Positions 55,172 through 63,993 of a DNA stretch of 64,000 bases are shown piece by piece. Source of the DNA: Sulfurospirillum diekertiae (GTDB lineage Bacteria; Campylobacterota; Campylobacteria; Campylobacterales; Sulfurospirillaceae); the NCBI RefSeq assembly GCF_002309535.1, contig NZ_CP023275.1:2170001-2234000 (forward strand), in the 5' to 3' direction. The position numbers and the translations under genes are program-made. The number at the start of each line of letters is the position of its first letter. Positions within the stretch are counted from its first letter, which is position 1. The notes below the pieces were generated by a model, which was not told the origin of the DNA, did not search any database, and worked only from the letters and a program-made list of their open reading frames with translations.

Positions 55172-56302
55172 TTATCGCTCCTCTTTCGTTACATAATAAT
55201 TTGCCATCTCTTTATCCCAAGGAAAAAGTACCATCACCACAGCGATCAAGGCGATCAACAGGCTCCAGTTAGAAAGAACCGAGAGAATGCTATCAAACCC
55301 TGCAATATGCGGATGGTATTCGAGTAAAAAAGGTGTGGTTTTTCCAATGCTTTGTCCGCCAATCACCGTATTCCAACGGAAAATCCACACGCCAATGGCG
55401 GAGAGAATCCCTCCAAAGAGAACCCATTTGAATGAACGCGTAAGGTAGCTTGTAAAGCCAATAATCATCGGCACAAATAGACAAATGACGTAATCCACGA
55501 TCAACACTTCCCAAAAATTTTCACCAAAGAAAAGTTTGAGCGCATATTTTTCTTCTCCGTTAAACGTAATGGCAAAGGTAAGCCAAAAGAAGCGAATAAC
55601 CAAATCAATCACAATAAACCATGATAAAAGACGTGCAAGACGTTGCATCATCTCCCTATCAATCCGTTTAAAGTCTGTAAAGAACTTTTGAAAAATCGGC
55701 AGTAAAATGATGAGCAATCCCGTTCCTGAAACCATCGCCGAAGCCAAAAACAAGATAGGCATCAGTGGTGTGTGAAATAGGGGAATGGCATGCACTGCAC
55801 CTAAAATATAACCGGTGTATCCATGCACACTCAGAGCCAATGGTATACCAATCGCACCTAGAATCACACCTAAATGATGGTCTTTTTCGACTTGTTCAGC
55901 ACTTCTCACCATCCCTTTTGAAAACCAAAAATAAGGACGGTATAACACCAAAGCTTCGACTAAAATCAATAAGGGATAAGCGATCAACAACAACACTCCC
56001 CACTTCATAGGTGAAGTTGGGAAATTCTCCCAGCCATAGAAGAAAAAGTTGATGATGCGCCCAGGTTGGCGAAGATCATCGATCAAGTTCATGGGTGCGG
56101 CTACAAGCAACACAAAGGCTAAAAGCAGTGAAAAACCCGCAATGGGTTTATACTCTTTCATCCCAAATACATGCGCAAAACTGGAGATGATAAACGCCGC
56201 AGCAGAGCTTCCGGTAAACCAAAAATAATTGGGGATATCAATGCCCCAAGGGCGATCAGGTGTGATCGTCGAAATCGTATGTAATAGTGCTCCAAAATCC
56301 AT
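55172..56302 (-). CDS. ttrC: NrfD/TtrC-type membrane anchor subunit
   Basis: A protein of about 376 residues with eight to ten membrane spans of the NrfD/PsrC family (WFTGSSAAAFIISSFAHVFG, LIDDLRQPGRIINFFFYG, GYTGYILGAV). It oxidises menaquinol and passes electrons to the ferredoxin subunit. I chose ATG 56302: it follows AAAGGAG and lies one base after the ttrB stop. The longer frame would run through the end of ttrB. It is followed by ttrA after 2 bp. Confidence 0.85.
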   Translation of the reverse strand: MDFGALLHTISTITPDRPWGIDIPNYFWFTGSSAAAFIISSFAHVFGMKEYKPIAGFSLLLAFVLLVAAPMNLIDDLRQPGRIINFFFYGWENFPTSPMKWGVLLLIAYPLLILVEALVLYRPYFWFSKGMVRSAEQVEKDHHLGVILGAIGIPLALSVHGYTGYILGAVHAIPLFHTPLMPILFLASAMVSGTGLLIILLPIFQKFFTDFKRIDREMMQRLARLLSWFIVIDLVIRFFWLTFAITFNGEEKYALKLFFGENFWEVLIVDYVICLFVPMIIGFTSYLTRSFKWVLFGGILSAIGVWIFRWNTVIGGQSIGKTTPFLLEYHPHIAGFDSILSVLSNWSLLIALIAVVMVLFPWDKEMANYYVTKEER

Positions 56303-56303
56303 C

Positions 56304-57110
56304 TTATTCTCCTTTGGTGGACCACTCACGAGTAGTCGGCATCCCATCAATTTTTCGTGCCATATCATCCAATGCTTTGAGTGAATACGGCAATCCTTGA
56401 ATCTCCCCACTGAGGGCTATGTAAAAAACACGTGGTTTCGTTCCGCTGGCAGGTTTTAAAACCGTCGTTGGGAAGGTTGCAAGTAGTTTTGAAACAGCAG
56501 AAGATGGGTCATTGAAATCACCAAAAACGCGCGCTCCTCCTACACAACTCTCCACACATGCGGGCAATAAGCCGTGATCGACTCTGTGTGCGCACAGTGT
56601 GCATTTATCGGCAACATTGGTGATAGGGTTGAAGTAGCGTTTGTCGTAAGGACAGGCGTTGACACAGTATCCACACCCCCAGCAAATTTCATTATCAACC
56701 ACAACGATGCCATCTTTGCGTGCAAAGGTCGCACCCGTAGGACAAACGCTGACACAGGAAGGTTCAGCACAGTGGTTGCAGAGTTGGGGCAAAAATGCCT
56801 TATGAACATTGGGGTAACTCCCTAGTTCATACTCTGGTACATAGGTTCTAAATTTTTCAAGGGGAACTTTATTTTCACTTTTGCAGGCACTGGTACAGGC
56901 TTGACATCCAACGCATTTGCGAAGATCGATCACCATGCCAAAACGCTTACCCTCTTGTCCGATGTAGCGCGCATCACCACTTTCACGACCAGGGTTGGTC
57001 AGGCTCATGGCTTTGGCACTGGGTGCGGCAAGGACTGCTGCACCTAAGAGAGCGGTTGTCTTTTTGACAAATCCCCTTCGGCTTTGTTGAGGCTCTTTCT
57101 CATCCATCAT
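56304..57110 (-). CDS. ttrB: 4Fe-4S ferredoxin-type subunit, TtrB-like
   Basis: A 268-residue electron-transfer subunit. A twin-arginine signal (SRRGFVKKTTALLGAAVLAAP) precedes four cluster motifs: CVGCQACTSACK, CNHCAEPSCVSVCP, CWGCGYCVNACP and CTLCAHRVDHGLLPACVESC. It links the membrane quinol oxidase subunit to the catalytic subunit in the periplasm. First structural gene of the operon, about 65 bp downstream of the histidine kinase gene. Confidence 0.9.
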   Translation of the reverse strand: MMDEKEPQQSRRGFVKKTTALLGAAVLAAPSAKAMSLTNPGRESGDARYIGQEGKRFGMVIDLRKCVGCQACTSACKSENKVPLEKFRTYVPEYELGSYPNVHKAFLPQLCNHCAEPSCVSVCPTGATFARKDGIVVVDNEICWGCGYCVNACPYDKRYFNPITNVADKCTLCAHRVDHGLLPACVESCVGGARVFGDFNDPSSAVSKLLATFPTTVLKPASGTKPRVFYIALSGEIQGLPYSLKALDDMARKIDGMPTTREWSTKGE

Positions 57111-57175
57111 AACTCCTTTTGGTCTATTCCAAAAGCAATCATAACAACCACAAGAGAGAAAGTAGGGAGAAAACC

Positions 57176-58837
57176 TTAAAGGATTATTTCAAAGACAGCA
57201 CCTTGATCGCTGTTGTAAGCGCGTAAAATGCCATTAGCGTTTTTTTCGATGATCGTTTTGCTCATGTAAAGCCCAATGCCCGTGCCATTTTTGGCATGTT
57301 TGGTACTCACATAAGGCTCAAAGATTTTTTCGATCGGCGCAAGCGCGATTCCTCCACCATTATCTGCAATACGAATGAGCGTTTTTCCTTCTTTACATGT
57401 AAGGGTGATCCAAATCGTTGGAGTACTGATAGAGCGCTCTAAAAGAATGTCTTTGGCGTTACTGATGATGTTTAACATTGCTTGGGCAAATTGGCTAGGA
57501 TACCCCTCTGCTTCACAATGATCATCTTCTTGAAGCAGAAGTGTGATGTGATGATTTTTCAAAGCGGATTCAATGAGAGCAAGGGATTTATGAATCGCTT
57601 CATTGACAGAGTAACGCTCCTTTTGGTTGTCACTGACAAAAAAGTTGCGAAAGTCATCGATCGTTTTAGACATGTAGGCAATTAACCCTTCTGAGCGCTT
57701 AATGCGATCGTCAAAAATTGCTGTGGTGAGTTTTTGCTTCTCCCAAAGGATTTGCAGATTCATTAGTGTCGCCCCCAGCTCACTCAGAGGTTGACGCCAT
57801 TGATGAGCGATGTTCCCGATCATCTCGCCCATACTCGCAAGTCTACTTTGGTGCATTAAGATTTGCTCATTTTCCATGCGCCTGCTAATCTCCTCATTGA
57901 CACGATCTTCCAGTGTATGGTTGAGCTCTTTAAGGCTTGCCTCACTCTCTTCAAGCCTTAAAATCAAGACATTAAAACCGTAATTGAGGATGACAAGAAT
58001 CACAGCCATCATACTCAGTGCTACAAAAAAGGCTTCATACACTGCATCTAAAAGTTTTTGCTGTTGATCACTAATATCTTGAAAGAAAAGAAGCTCCGCT
58101 AAATCATCTCTAATGATTCCCTTAAGAGGAATGACATGGGTAATGTAGGTACTTTTTTTATTTTGAGAAATTTCACCATCGTTAAGGCTAATTCCCAAGA
58201 GTGCTTCATCTAAAGGAGCAAACTCCTCTCCTTTGAAAAGAATATAGCCTTTGAGATTGGAAAACTCTTCGACTTCGTTGAGAAAAAACTCAGGGGCAAT
58301 TGCAAACTCAAGCATTCCGATGATTTTTTCATGCACCAGCACTGGCACCATAATATGATACGCCGCGTAATGTTTAGAGAAGAAAAAGCCAACCTCAGGC
58401 TCCTTGGGCACTTCACCACTCTGCTCAATCTCTTCCTTTTTAGGCTCTTTCCCAAGGTAGGCAAGCAGTGTCAATTTTTCATCGTAAAAACGAATTCCGA
58501 GTAAATAAGGATTTTCCTGCTTAAGCACGTTCCATCGAAAACTTGAAAGTCCTGTCAGTTGCGCAATATTTTTCTGCTCCAATGCTTCTTTAATACCATA
58601 TGAATCAAGATTGGCATAGGCGCGATTGAGGTAAAAAGCACTGGTACGTTTCAATGTCATTTCGTAAATACTGTGAATCTGTGTTGCATAATCTTTACGC
58701 GACTTTTCAATCCCTTCTCTCACATCAATATAACGCATCCAACCAAAAATTGTCGCCATTGCGAGAAACAGCATCAGTACGAAGATCATCGTTTTGGTCT
58801 TCGTTGAAGGGGTAGAAAAGGTTCTAAGGTAAGACAA
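57176..58837 (-). CDS. sensor histidine kinase
   Basis: A 553-residue membrane kinase. The first span is near residues 16-34 (MIFVLMLFLAMATIFGW), then comes a periplasmic Cache-like sensor domain to about 275 and a second span (AFFVALSMMAVILVILNYG). A coiled coil leads to the phosphoacceptor histidine in NIAHQWRQPLSELGA, and the ATPase domain has LNIISNAKD, IRIADNGGGI and GTGIGLYMSK. It overlaps the response-regulator gene by 14 bp and precedes ttrBCA, so it likely controls the reductase. It lacks the PhnD-type sensor of classical TtrS. Confidence 0.9.
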   Translation of the reverse strand: MSYLRTFSTPSTKTKTMIFVLMLFLAMATIFGWMRYIDVREGIEKSRKDYATQIHSIYEMTLKRTSAFYLNRAYANLDSYGIKEALEQKNIAQLTGLSSFRWNVLKQENPYLLGIRFYDEKLTLLAYLGKEPKKEEIEQSGEVPKEPEVGFFFSKHYAAYHIMVPVLVHEKIIGMLEFAIAPEFFLNEVEEFSNLKGYILFKGEEFAPLDEALLGISLNDGEISQNKKSTYITHVIPLKGIIRDDLAELLFFQDISDQQQKLLDAVYEAFFVALSMMAVILVILNYGFNVLILRLEESEASLKELNHTLEDRVNEEISRRMENEQILMHQSRLASMGEMIGNIAHQWRQPLSELGATLMNLQILWEKQKLTTAIFDDRIKRSEGLIAYMSKTIDDFRNFFVSDNQKERYSVNEAIHKSLALIESALKNHHITLLLQEDDHCEAEGYPSQFAQAMLNIISNAKDILLERSISTPTIWITLTCKEGKTLIRIADNGGGIALAPIEKIFEPYVSTKHAKNGTGIGLYMSKTIIEKNANGILRAYNSDQGAVFEIIL

Positions 58838-59516
58838 GTTTGTATCCTATACCAAAGACATTTTCGATGCTCTCTTTGGTCAATTTTTTGCGAAGTTCTT
58901 TCACGAGGGCTTTAAGCGCCTCTTTACTTCCACCCTCTTCTGCCCAAATCGCTTCTTCAAGCTCATCAAATGAGATCACACGATTTTTTTGGCGCAAAAA
59001 ATACTCAAATAAAAGACGCTCTTTTTTGGTAAGAACAAACGATACACCTTCATTCACCAAGGTACCCGTTTCGGGGTCATAAAAAAGATCACTTCCCGCT
59101 TTGATCATACCGCCATCACCCCATTCGTACATCCAAGAAGCACAGGTGTGAAGTGCATCTAAAAAGCTCTCTTTAGAAAAAGGTTTGAGAAGGTATTTGC
59201 AAATATTGAGCTCAATGGATTGCTGAAAATAACTTGGTTCTGCGTATGCACTCATGATAATCACGGGAACACGTTTGTGCGATTGGCGAATCTCTTTGAG
59301 CAGCTTTAAGCCATCACACTTTGGCATACAAATATCAAGCAATAAAATGTCTGGCTTGTGTTCAAAAAAAAGGTCTAATGCCTCTTCGCCATCACGTGCT
59401 TCGACGACTTTATCAAAGAAAAGCTCCAAAGTTTGAACGACACTTTTGCGCAGACTCTCTTCATCTTCGGCGTATAAAATGCACAGATGTTCGAACAAAG
59501 AAAGTGGATTTGCCAT
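58824..59516 (-). CDS. OmpR-type response regulator
   Basis: A 230-residue protein. The receiver domain (about 1-125) has YAEDEESL acidic residues, the phosphorylated Asp in LLLDICMPKCDG, MSAYAE and the lysine in LLKPFSKE. The C-terminal winged helix (about 140-230) contains LTKKERLLFEYFLRQKNRVIS and ends FGIGYKLVLP. It is first in the operon with its kinase. Classical TtrR is of the FixJ/LuxR type, so this system uses a different regulator class. Confidence 0.93.
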   Translation of the reverse strand: MANPLSLFEHLCILYAEDEESLRKSVVQTLELFFDKVVEARDGEEALDLFFEHKPDILLLDICMPKCDGLKLLKEIRQSHKRVPVIIMSAYAEPSYFQQSIELNICKYLLKPFSKESFLDALHTCASWMYEWGDGGMIKAGSDLFYDPETGTLVNEGVSFVLTKKERLLFEYFLRQKNRVISFDELEEAIWAEEGGSKEALKALVKELRKKLTKESIENVFGIGYKLVLP

Positions 59517-59572
59517 AGTATATCCTTATTAAAACCCTATTCTAACGCACATGTAAGCAATTGTCAACATAC

Positions 59573-59584
59573 TTTACATGTAAA
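59573..59584. repeat. TTTACATGTAAA palindrome, intergenic copy
   Basis: A perfect copy in the divergent region between the response regulator and the YdjY-type lipoprotein gene, with a partial copy (CACATGTAAG) at about 59548-59557. The rest of the roughly 195-bp gap is AT-rich without a clear promoter. Confidence 0.75.
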
Positions 59585-59712
59585 GATTTTTGCACAGATC
59601 CATTTTATCAAACTAAATTAAAGTTAAAAAATTATGACTAATTTAATACAAAGTTTTGACACACTAAAATAGCGCTTAGATTTTCGTTGAAAATAAACAT
59701 ACCAAAGGAATA

Positions 59713-60375
59713 ATGATGAAAAAAACCCTCGCCTTCTTAGCTGTTGTTGCGCTTCTTTTTAGTGCGTGTCAAAAAAAAGATACAACATCTACAACTCAAA
59801 ATGTCTCCGTTAATGGTGTTTCCCTTAGTGCTCCAATGAAAGTGGATAAAGAAAACAAAACGATTACTATTTTAGCGGCTGTCAATGGTAAATATTTGAC
59901 TGAAAATACACGTCATGCTGTTGTTTTTAAAGATGGTAAGTTTGGTGACAAACCAGTTTTTAGAGCCTTTCAAAATCAAAATGACTTTCTTCAAGCGATG
60001 CTTGAAATTGGTGGGGTTGCGGGTAATAATATGACGAAAGCCAATGGCGAAACAACCTACGTGGAAGGTCAAAAAATCGCACTAAGCGTAACATGGAACG
60101 GTGCGCCTAAAAGCTATGACATCAATGAAGTCATCAGTGACAGTAACAATAAGCTGATTGATTTACGCTTTGGTGGTAATGAAAAAAATGCTAAAGAACT
60201 CAATACAGGATGTATTACCTGTTTGGACAGTTGTTCTGTTGGTATTATTTCCAATCACGCTTATACCTATGGTGCCGTTGAAAAACGTGGCGAAGTCATT
60301 TTCCATGGCAATGCAGCCATTCTTCCAAAAGATGGTACATTGGTTGCCGTAACCTATAAATTGATCAATGAATAA
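59713..60375 (+). CDS. YdjY-like lipoprotein
   Basis: A 220-residue exported protein with a lipoprotein signal (LAFLAVVALLFSAC, cysteine at about residue 19). The body shows KTITILAAVNGKYL, HAVVFKDGKFGDKPVFRAF and a conserved CITCLDSCSVGIISN motif with three cysteines, typical of YdjY-domain proteins, which often accompany ferredoxin or redox genes. The function is unknown. It lies divergent from the two-component system and overlaps the next membrane gene by 8 bp. Confidence 0.7.
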   Translation: MMKKTLAFLAVVALLFSACQKKDTTSTTQNVSVNGVSLSAPMKVDKENKTITILAAVNGKYLTENTRHAVVFKDGKFGDKPVFRAFQNQNDFLQAMLEIGGVAGNNMTKANGETTYVEGQKIALSVTWNGAPKSYDINEVISDSNNKLIDLRFGGNEKNAKELNTGCITCLDSCSVGIISNHAYTYGAVEKRGEVIFHGNAAILPKDGTLVAVTYKLINE

Positions 60376-60763
60376 ACTCTTTTTAGGACTTTTTTACGCC
60401 TTTTGTGGATTGCTTTTAGCCATAAGTGTTAATCTTATCATTTCAACGAATGTCTGGCTAGAGATGCGTATTCATGAAAGGCTTGTGCTCGAAGTGTGTA
60501 TGGGACTTGGCATTGTTTTCTCTTTTTTTCGAAACAGTGCCTCCATCGCACTTTTTTTGGTGCTCCAAAGTACGATGTTCTTGATCTGCTTTTGGCTCTC
60601 TAAGATGGATTTGATCTACTATAGCCTTCGTAATTTTTATTTAGATGGCATTTCCATTAGTACCATTAAGATCGTTTTTCTAACCTTTTTAACCCTGATC
60701 AATCTTTTAATTGTTTATCATCTTCTGGGTAAAAAGCTCACTGGCTTTTCCAATTTTTCCTAA
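60368..60763 (+). CDS. hypothetical membrane protein
   Basis: A 131-residue protein with four hydrophobic segments (FLGLFYAFCGLLLAISVNLI near the start, then VCMGLGIVFSFF, SIALFLVLQSTMFLICFW and IKIVFLTFLTLINLLIVYHL). It overlaps the YdjY-like gene by 8 bp, suggesting joint expression. Not recognised. Confidence 0.65.
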   Translation: MNKLFLGLFYAFCGLLLAISVNLIISTNVWLEMRIHERLVLEVCMGLGIVFSFFRNSASIALFLVLQSTMFLICFWLSKMDLIYYSLRNFYLDGISISTIKIVFLTFLTLINLLIVYHLLGKKLTGFSNFS

Positions 60764-60776
60764 AAAGAGATCTTAC

Positions 60777-61457
60777 ATGAAACGATCGCAAATCATTTTA
60801 CTTCTACTTACGGCACTGTGTTTGGGGCTTTATTTCACCATTCCAAGTATTCAAACACAACTCAATCTTGCTGTCTCTATTTTATGCTCCCTCAATTTGG
60901 AGAGTGTCATTGCCTATTTACGAGAATTTGGCGTGTATGCAGCCTTGATCTCCTTTTTACTGATGATCCTTCAATCTATTATCGCTCCTATTCCGGCTTT
61001 TTTGATTACGCTTTCCAATGCAGCCATTTTTGGATGGGCATTAGGAGCGCTTCTATCGTGGAGTAGTGCGATGGTAGGAGCAGCTCTTTGCTTTTTTATT
61101 GCGCGTATTTTAGGGCGTGATGTGGTCGAAAAATTAACCAGTAAAAAAGCTTTGGATACCACCGATGCCTTTTTTGAGCGTTATGGAAAGCATACGATTA
61201 TTGTTTGTCGATTACTGCCTTTTATCTCATTTGATCTTATCAGTTATGCAACAGGTCTAACGTCGATTCGTTTTTGGAGTTTTTGGGTGGCAACGGGTAT
61301 TGGACAACTACCCGCAACGCTGGTATATAGCTACTTTGGACAAAATCTGAGCAGTGGTGGAAAAATTATTTTTATCACGCTTTTGATGATGTTTGCGCTC
61401 AGCATCATCATCTATATCTTTAAAAAAATCTACGATAAAAAAGCGCGTATTTCTTAG
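60777..61457 (+). CDS. TVP38/TMEM64 (DedA-like) membrane protein
   Basis: A protein of about 226 residues with five to six spans. The SNARE-associated/VTT domain is shown by APIPAFLITLSNAAIFGWALGALLSWSSAMVGA, FFIARILGRDVVEK and ICRLLPFISFDLISYATGLT. Family members act in lipid carrier or membrane homeostasis. The ATG at 60777 follows AAAAAGAGA and lies 13 bp after the preceding gene; the longer frame overlaps that gene without a good ribosome site. Confidence 0.85.
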   Translation: MKRSQIILLLLTALCLGLYFTIPSIQTQLNLAVSILCSLNLESVIAYLREFGVYAALISFLLMILQSIIAPIPAFLITLSNAAIFGWALGALLSWSSAMVGAALCFFIARILGRDVVEKLTSKKALDTTDAFFERYGKHTIIVCRLLPFISFDLISYATGLTSIRFWSFWVATGIGQLPATLVYSYFGQNLSSGGKIIFITLLMMFALSIIIYIFKKIYDKKARIS

Positions 61458-61468
61458 GAAAATCGAGC

Positions 61469-63244
61469 TTATATCGCGTCTTTAATTACGCCCAAATCAA
61501 CACACGCAATGTGTGTTGGTGAGGCTTTTGCACTTTTTTTGAGAACCCCAAAGATTTCATTGAGTTCATTGTCATCAAAATCATGCTGATAGCCAAACCC
61601 ATGGCAAATAACGGCTGCACTAACGGTCATCAGAGGAAACTGCTGGATCACGCCATCGCGATTTTTTGCCATGATATACCCAGAGCTCAATCCTTGCTCG
61701 CAGTAAAAACTCTTAATATCTTCAGAAAATTTCGTGACAATTTCTAAGACAATGGCATAGACTTTTTCAAAACTATCTTCCTCTTTAAGACTCCAACCGA
61801 GGAAAAAGTCATCACCACCGACATGTCCGACCAAGCATTCATCAAATCCTACCGAACTTTTTAAGATGTCAGCAAAAAGTGTAATGGCACGATCTCCTTT
61901 GCGGAAACCATAGTAGTCATTAAAGGGTTTGAAGTTGTCAAAGTCAAAATATGCCATCATCACTTTCTCTTTACTATCCATTGCATTGGCAACAAATTCA
62001 TTGATAATGCGGTTGCCGGAAAGTCCCGTAAGCGGGTTTTGATCTTTGGCGTCCACAATATTTTTCTCATTGACAATATCTAAAAGCACTTTGGAGCTGA
62101 GATATCCTAAATACTTTTCATTTTCCGTGATCAAAATGGCATCATTGTCATCATCAAACGCATAAATTTTTAAAATCTTTTCAATCGGATCATTGATGTC
62201 CGCTCGCCCACAATGGGCAATAATTTTTTTTAAACTTCCTTGTGTCAAATTGTACAATAAGGCTTTGCCATAATTGGAGTAAAGATATGCCTTAATATCG
62301 GCATCTCTAATAATACCAAGCGGTGTCTGATCACGTGCAAGAACCGGAACAAAATGGTTTTTTTTATCGCCTTTGAGCACTTCATAAACATCGTTAATAG
62401 GCGAATCCATAAACACCGTAGAACTTTTTTGAAGGTATTTTTCTATGTTCGCTATTTTGCCATTTTTGCGTTTATCACTTTGATCGACCAGTTTTAGATG
62501 CTCATAACTCATCACTATTTGTGTGACATCAAGGGTAGGTTTTTGCACAAAATAACCCTGAACCATATTGCAGCCAAGCTTTTTACATTCGTTATATTCC
62601 TCTTCGCACTCAACGCCTTCAGCAATCGTAAAAATACCCATCGCCTGCGCAATTTGAACGATGGAACTCACAAAAAGCTTTTTCTTTTTACTGAGATGGA
62701 TATCACAGATAAAAAAACGATCAATCTTGATGAAATTGGGATCGGCATTAAAGAGCATTTGAAGCCCTGAAAAGCCGACGCCAAAATCGTCTATGGCCAT
62801 TTTATAGCCTTGCTGTTTGTAAAGGTTGAGCACGAGCTTATCAACACCAGCGTACATACCCACTTGATGTTTTTCGGAGAGTTCAAAGCAGATATTTGAG
62901 GTGTCCATTTCATAGGTAGAAAGCAGTTCACAGGTATAACCAGACTTAAAATCAGGCATCATCGTAATGCGATTATCGAGGTTGTAAAAGAGTTTAATAT
63001 GTTTTGAAAAGGGGAGTAATGAAAACTTATGGATTGCTTTTTCACGAAGCTTCACATCAATACTGTAAAGTGTTTTTTCACTGTAAGCACTATCAAAAAC
63101 ACAATCAATCGTGGTAAAACCAGCAGGCTCATAGTTGCGAATCAACGCCTCTACCGCGTAAAGTTTACCTGTATAAATATTGACAATGGGCTGAAAAGCA
63201 AAGTCTGCTACATCAATGAGCGTTTGCCATTTTTCATTTAACAT
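61469..63244 (-). CDS. EAL-CBS-GGDEF c-di-GMP protein
   Basis: A cytoplasmic protein of about 591 residues. The EAL domain (about 10-245) keeps VEALIRN, AIDDFGVGFSG, FIKIDRFF and QGYFVQKP, so it is probably an active phosphodiesterase. A CBS pair (about 255-400) and a GGDEF domain (about 405-590) follow. The cyclase loop is VGGDDFFL and the RxxD inhibitory site is not evident. This order of domains (EAL first, CBS linker) suggests adenine-nucleotide control of c-di-GMP turnover. I chose ATG 63244, about 10 bases after AGAGGA; ATG 63280 is possible. Confidence 0.85.
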   Translation of the reverse strand: MLNEKWQTLIDVADFAFQPIVNIYTGKLYAVEALIRNYEPAGFTTIDCVFDSAYSEKTLYSIDVKLREKAIHKFSLLPFSKHIKLFYNLDNRITMMPDFKSGYTCELLSTYEMDTSNICFELSEKHQVGMYAGVDKLVLNLYKQQGYKMAIDDFGVGFSGLQMLFNADPNFIKIDRFFICDIHLSKKKKLFVSSIVQIAQAMGIFTIAEGVECEEEYNECKKLGCNMVQGYFVQKPTLDVTQIVMSYEHLKLVDQSDKRKNGKIANIEKYLQKSSTVFMDSPINDVYEVLKGDKKNHFVPVLARDQTPLGIIRDADIKAYLYSNYGKALLYNLTQGSLKKIIAHCGRADINDPIEKILKIYAFDDDNDAILITENEKYLGYLSSKVLLDIVNEKNIVDAKDQNPLTGLSGNRIINEFVANAMDSKEKVMMAYFDFDNFKPFNDYYGFRKGDRAITLFADILKSSVGFDECLVGHVGGDDFFLGWSLKEEDSFEKVYAIVLEIVTKFSEDIKSFYCEQGLSSGYIMAKNRDGVIQQFPLMTVSAAVICHGFGYQHDFDDNELNEIFGVLKKSAKASPTHIACVDLGVIKDAI

Positions 63245-63364
63245 TGGGTATGATTCCTCTATGGAAGATACAGAAATCATACTCTAATGCGATTACTAAA
63301 TCATTACATGTAAAACGTTTTCACTTTAAAATAACCACGCTTCATTTACAAGAACAAACGTCTC

Positions 63365-63961
63365 TTAGTCGCAATTTTCCACACAAATTTTATGCGGTAT
63401 CACTTGACCGCCACACCCTACAAAACAGTTATCATAGCTTAGCTCACATCCACAATTCGTCGTGCAGAAACTTTGCTGATTGACCAAAATCTGCTCAAAG
63501 GTTGGACGTACAGGAACCCAAGGTTCACGTGGCCTGTCATGACTTAGACGGTTGAGATAGTGATGCAATTCATCACGTTTTTTGCAGGCATAACCATCTT
63601 TGTCTCGCTCGCATTGACTTTGATAATGACTGAGATCACGACTGTAATCATAATAATCTCTCTGCCAACGCTGCAATGCAAACTGATACTCTGTGTAATC
63701 CATTTGATAACGACTGTAGGCCATCTCATAAGCACGTTGTTCACTCACTTCGACAGCTTTGGCTTTGGCATACGCATCATCAAGGCAATACTGATAATTT
63801 TGTTGACACTGATTTTGACACCCTTGTCGTATATGAGAACAGTTATTGAGACACGTTTGCGATAGCGCAGAAGCGGGAGGGATATATTCATTTTTAATGA
63901 CATAGCGTGGTCCACACCCTGCCAACAGAAAAGCAATACCTATTAAAATTAAGCGAACCAT
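63365..63961 (-). CDS. cysteine-rich lipoprotein
   Basis: A 198-residue exported protein with a lipobox (LIGIAFLLAGC, cysteine at about residue 16). The mature part has two cysteine clusters (CLNNCSHIRQGCQNQC and, near the end, CTTNCGCELSYDNCFVGCGG) flanking a region rich in tyrosine, glutamine and arginine (YSRYQMDYTEYQFALQRW). Many disulfides or metal sites are likely. The family is not recognised. AGAGG lies just upstream of the ATG. Confidence 0.7.
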   Translation of the reverse strand: MVRLILIGIAFLLAGCGPRYVIKNEYIPPASALSQTCLNNCSHIRQGCQNQCQQNYQYCLDDAYAKAKAVEVSEQRAYEMAYSRYQMDYTEYQFALQRWQRDYYDYSRDLSHYQSQCERDKDGYACKKRDELHHYLNRLSHDRPREPWVPVRPTFEQILVNQQSFCTTNCGCELSYDNCFVGCGGQVIPHKICVENCD

Positions 63962-63987
63962 GCAACCTCTTTCAAAAGTTTTGGCGT

Positions 63988-63993
63988 ATTATA
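63988..63993 (-). promoter_or_regulatory. -10 element of the cysteine-rich lipoprotein gene
   Basis: ATTATA on the plus strand reads TATAAT on the minus strand, 27 bp upstream of the ATG at 63961. Confidence 0.5.

Noticed and set aside
122-63313. TTTACATGTAAA as a CRP/FNR-type operator
   Set aside because: Most copies are in the middle of coding regions and not near promoters, so ordinary operator function cannot explain the distribution. A few intergenic copies could still be used that way.
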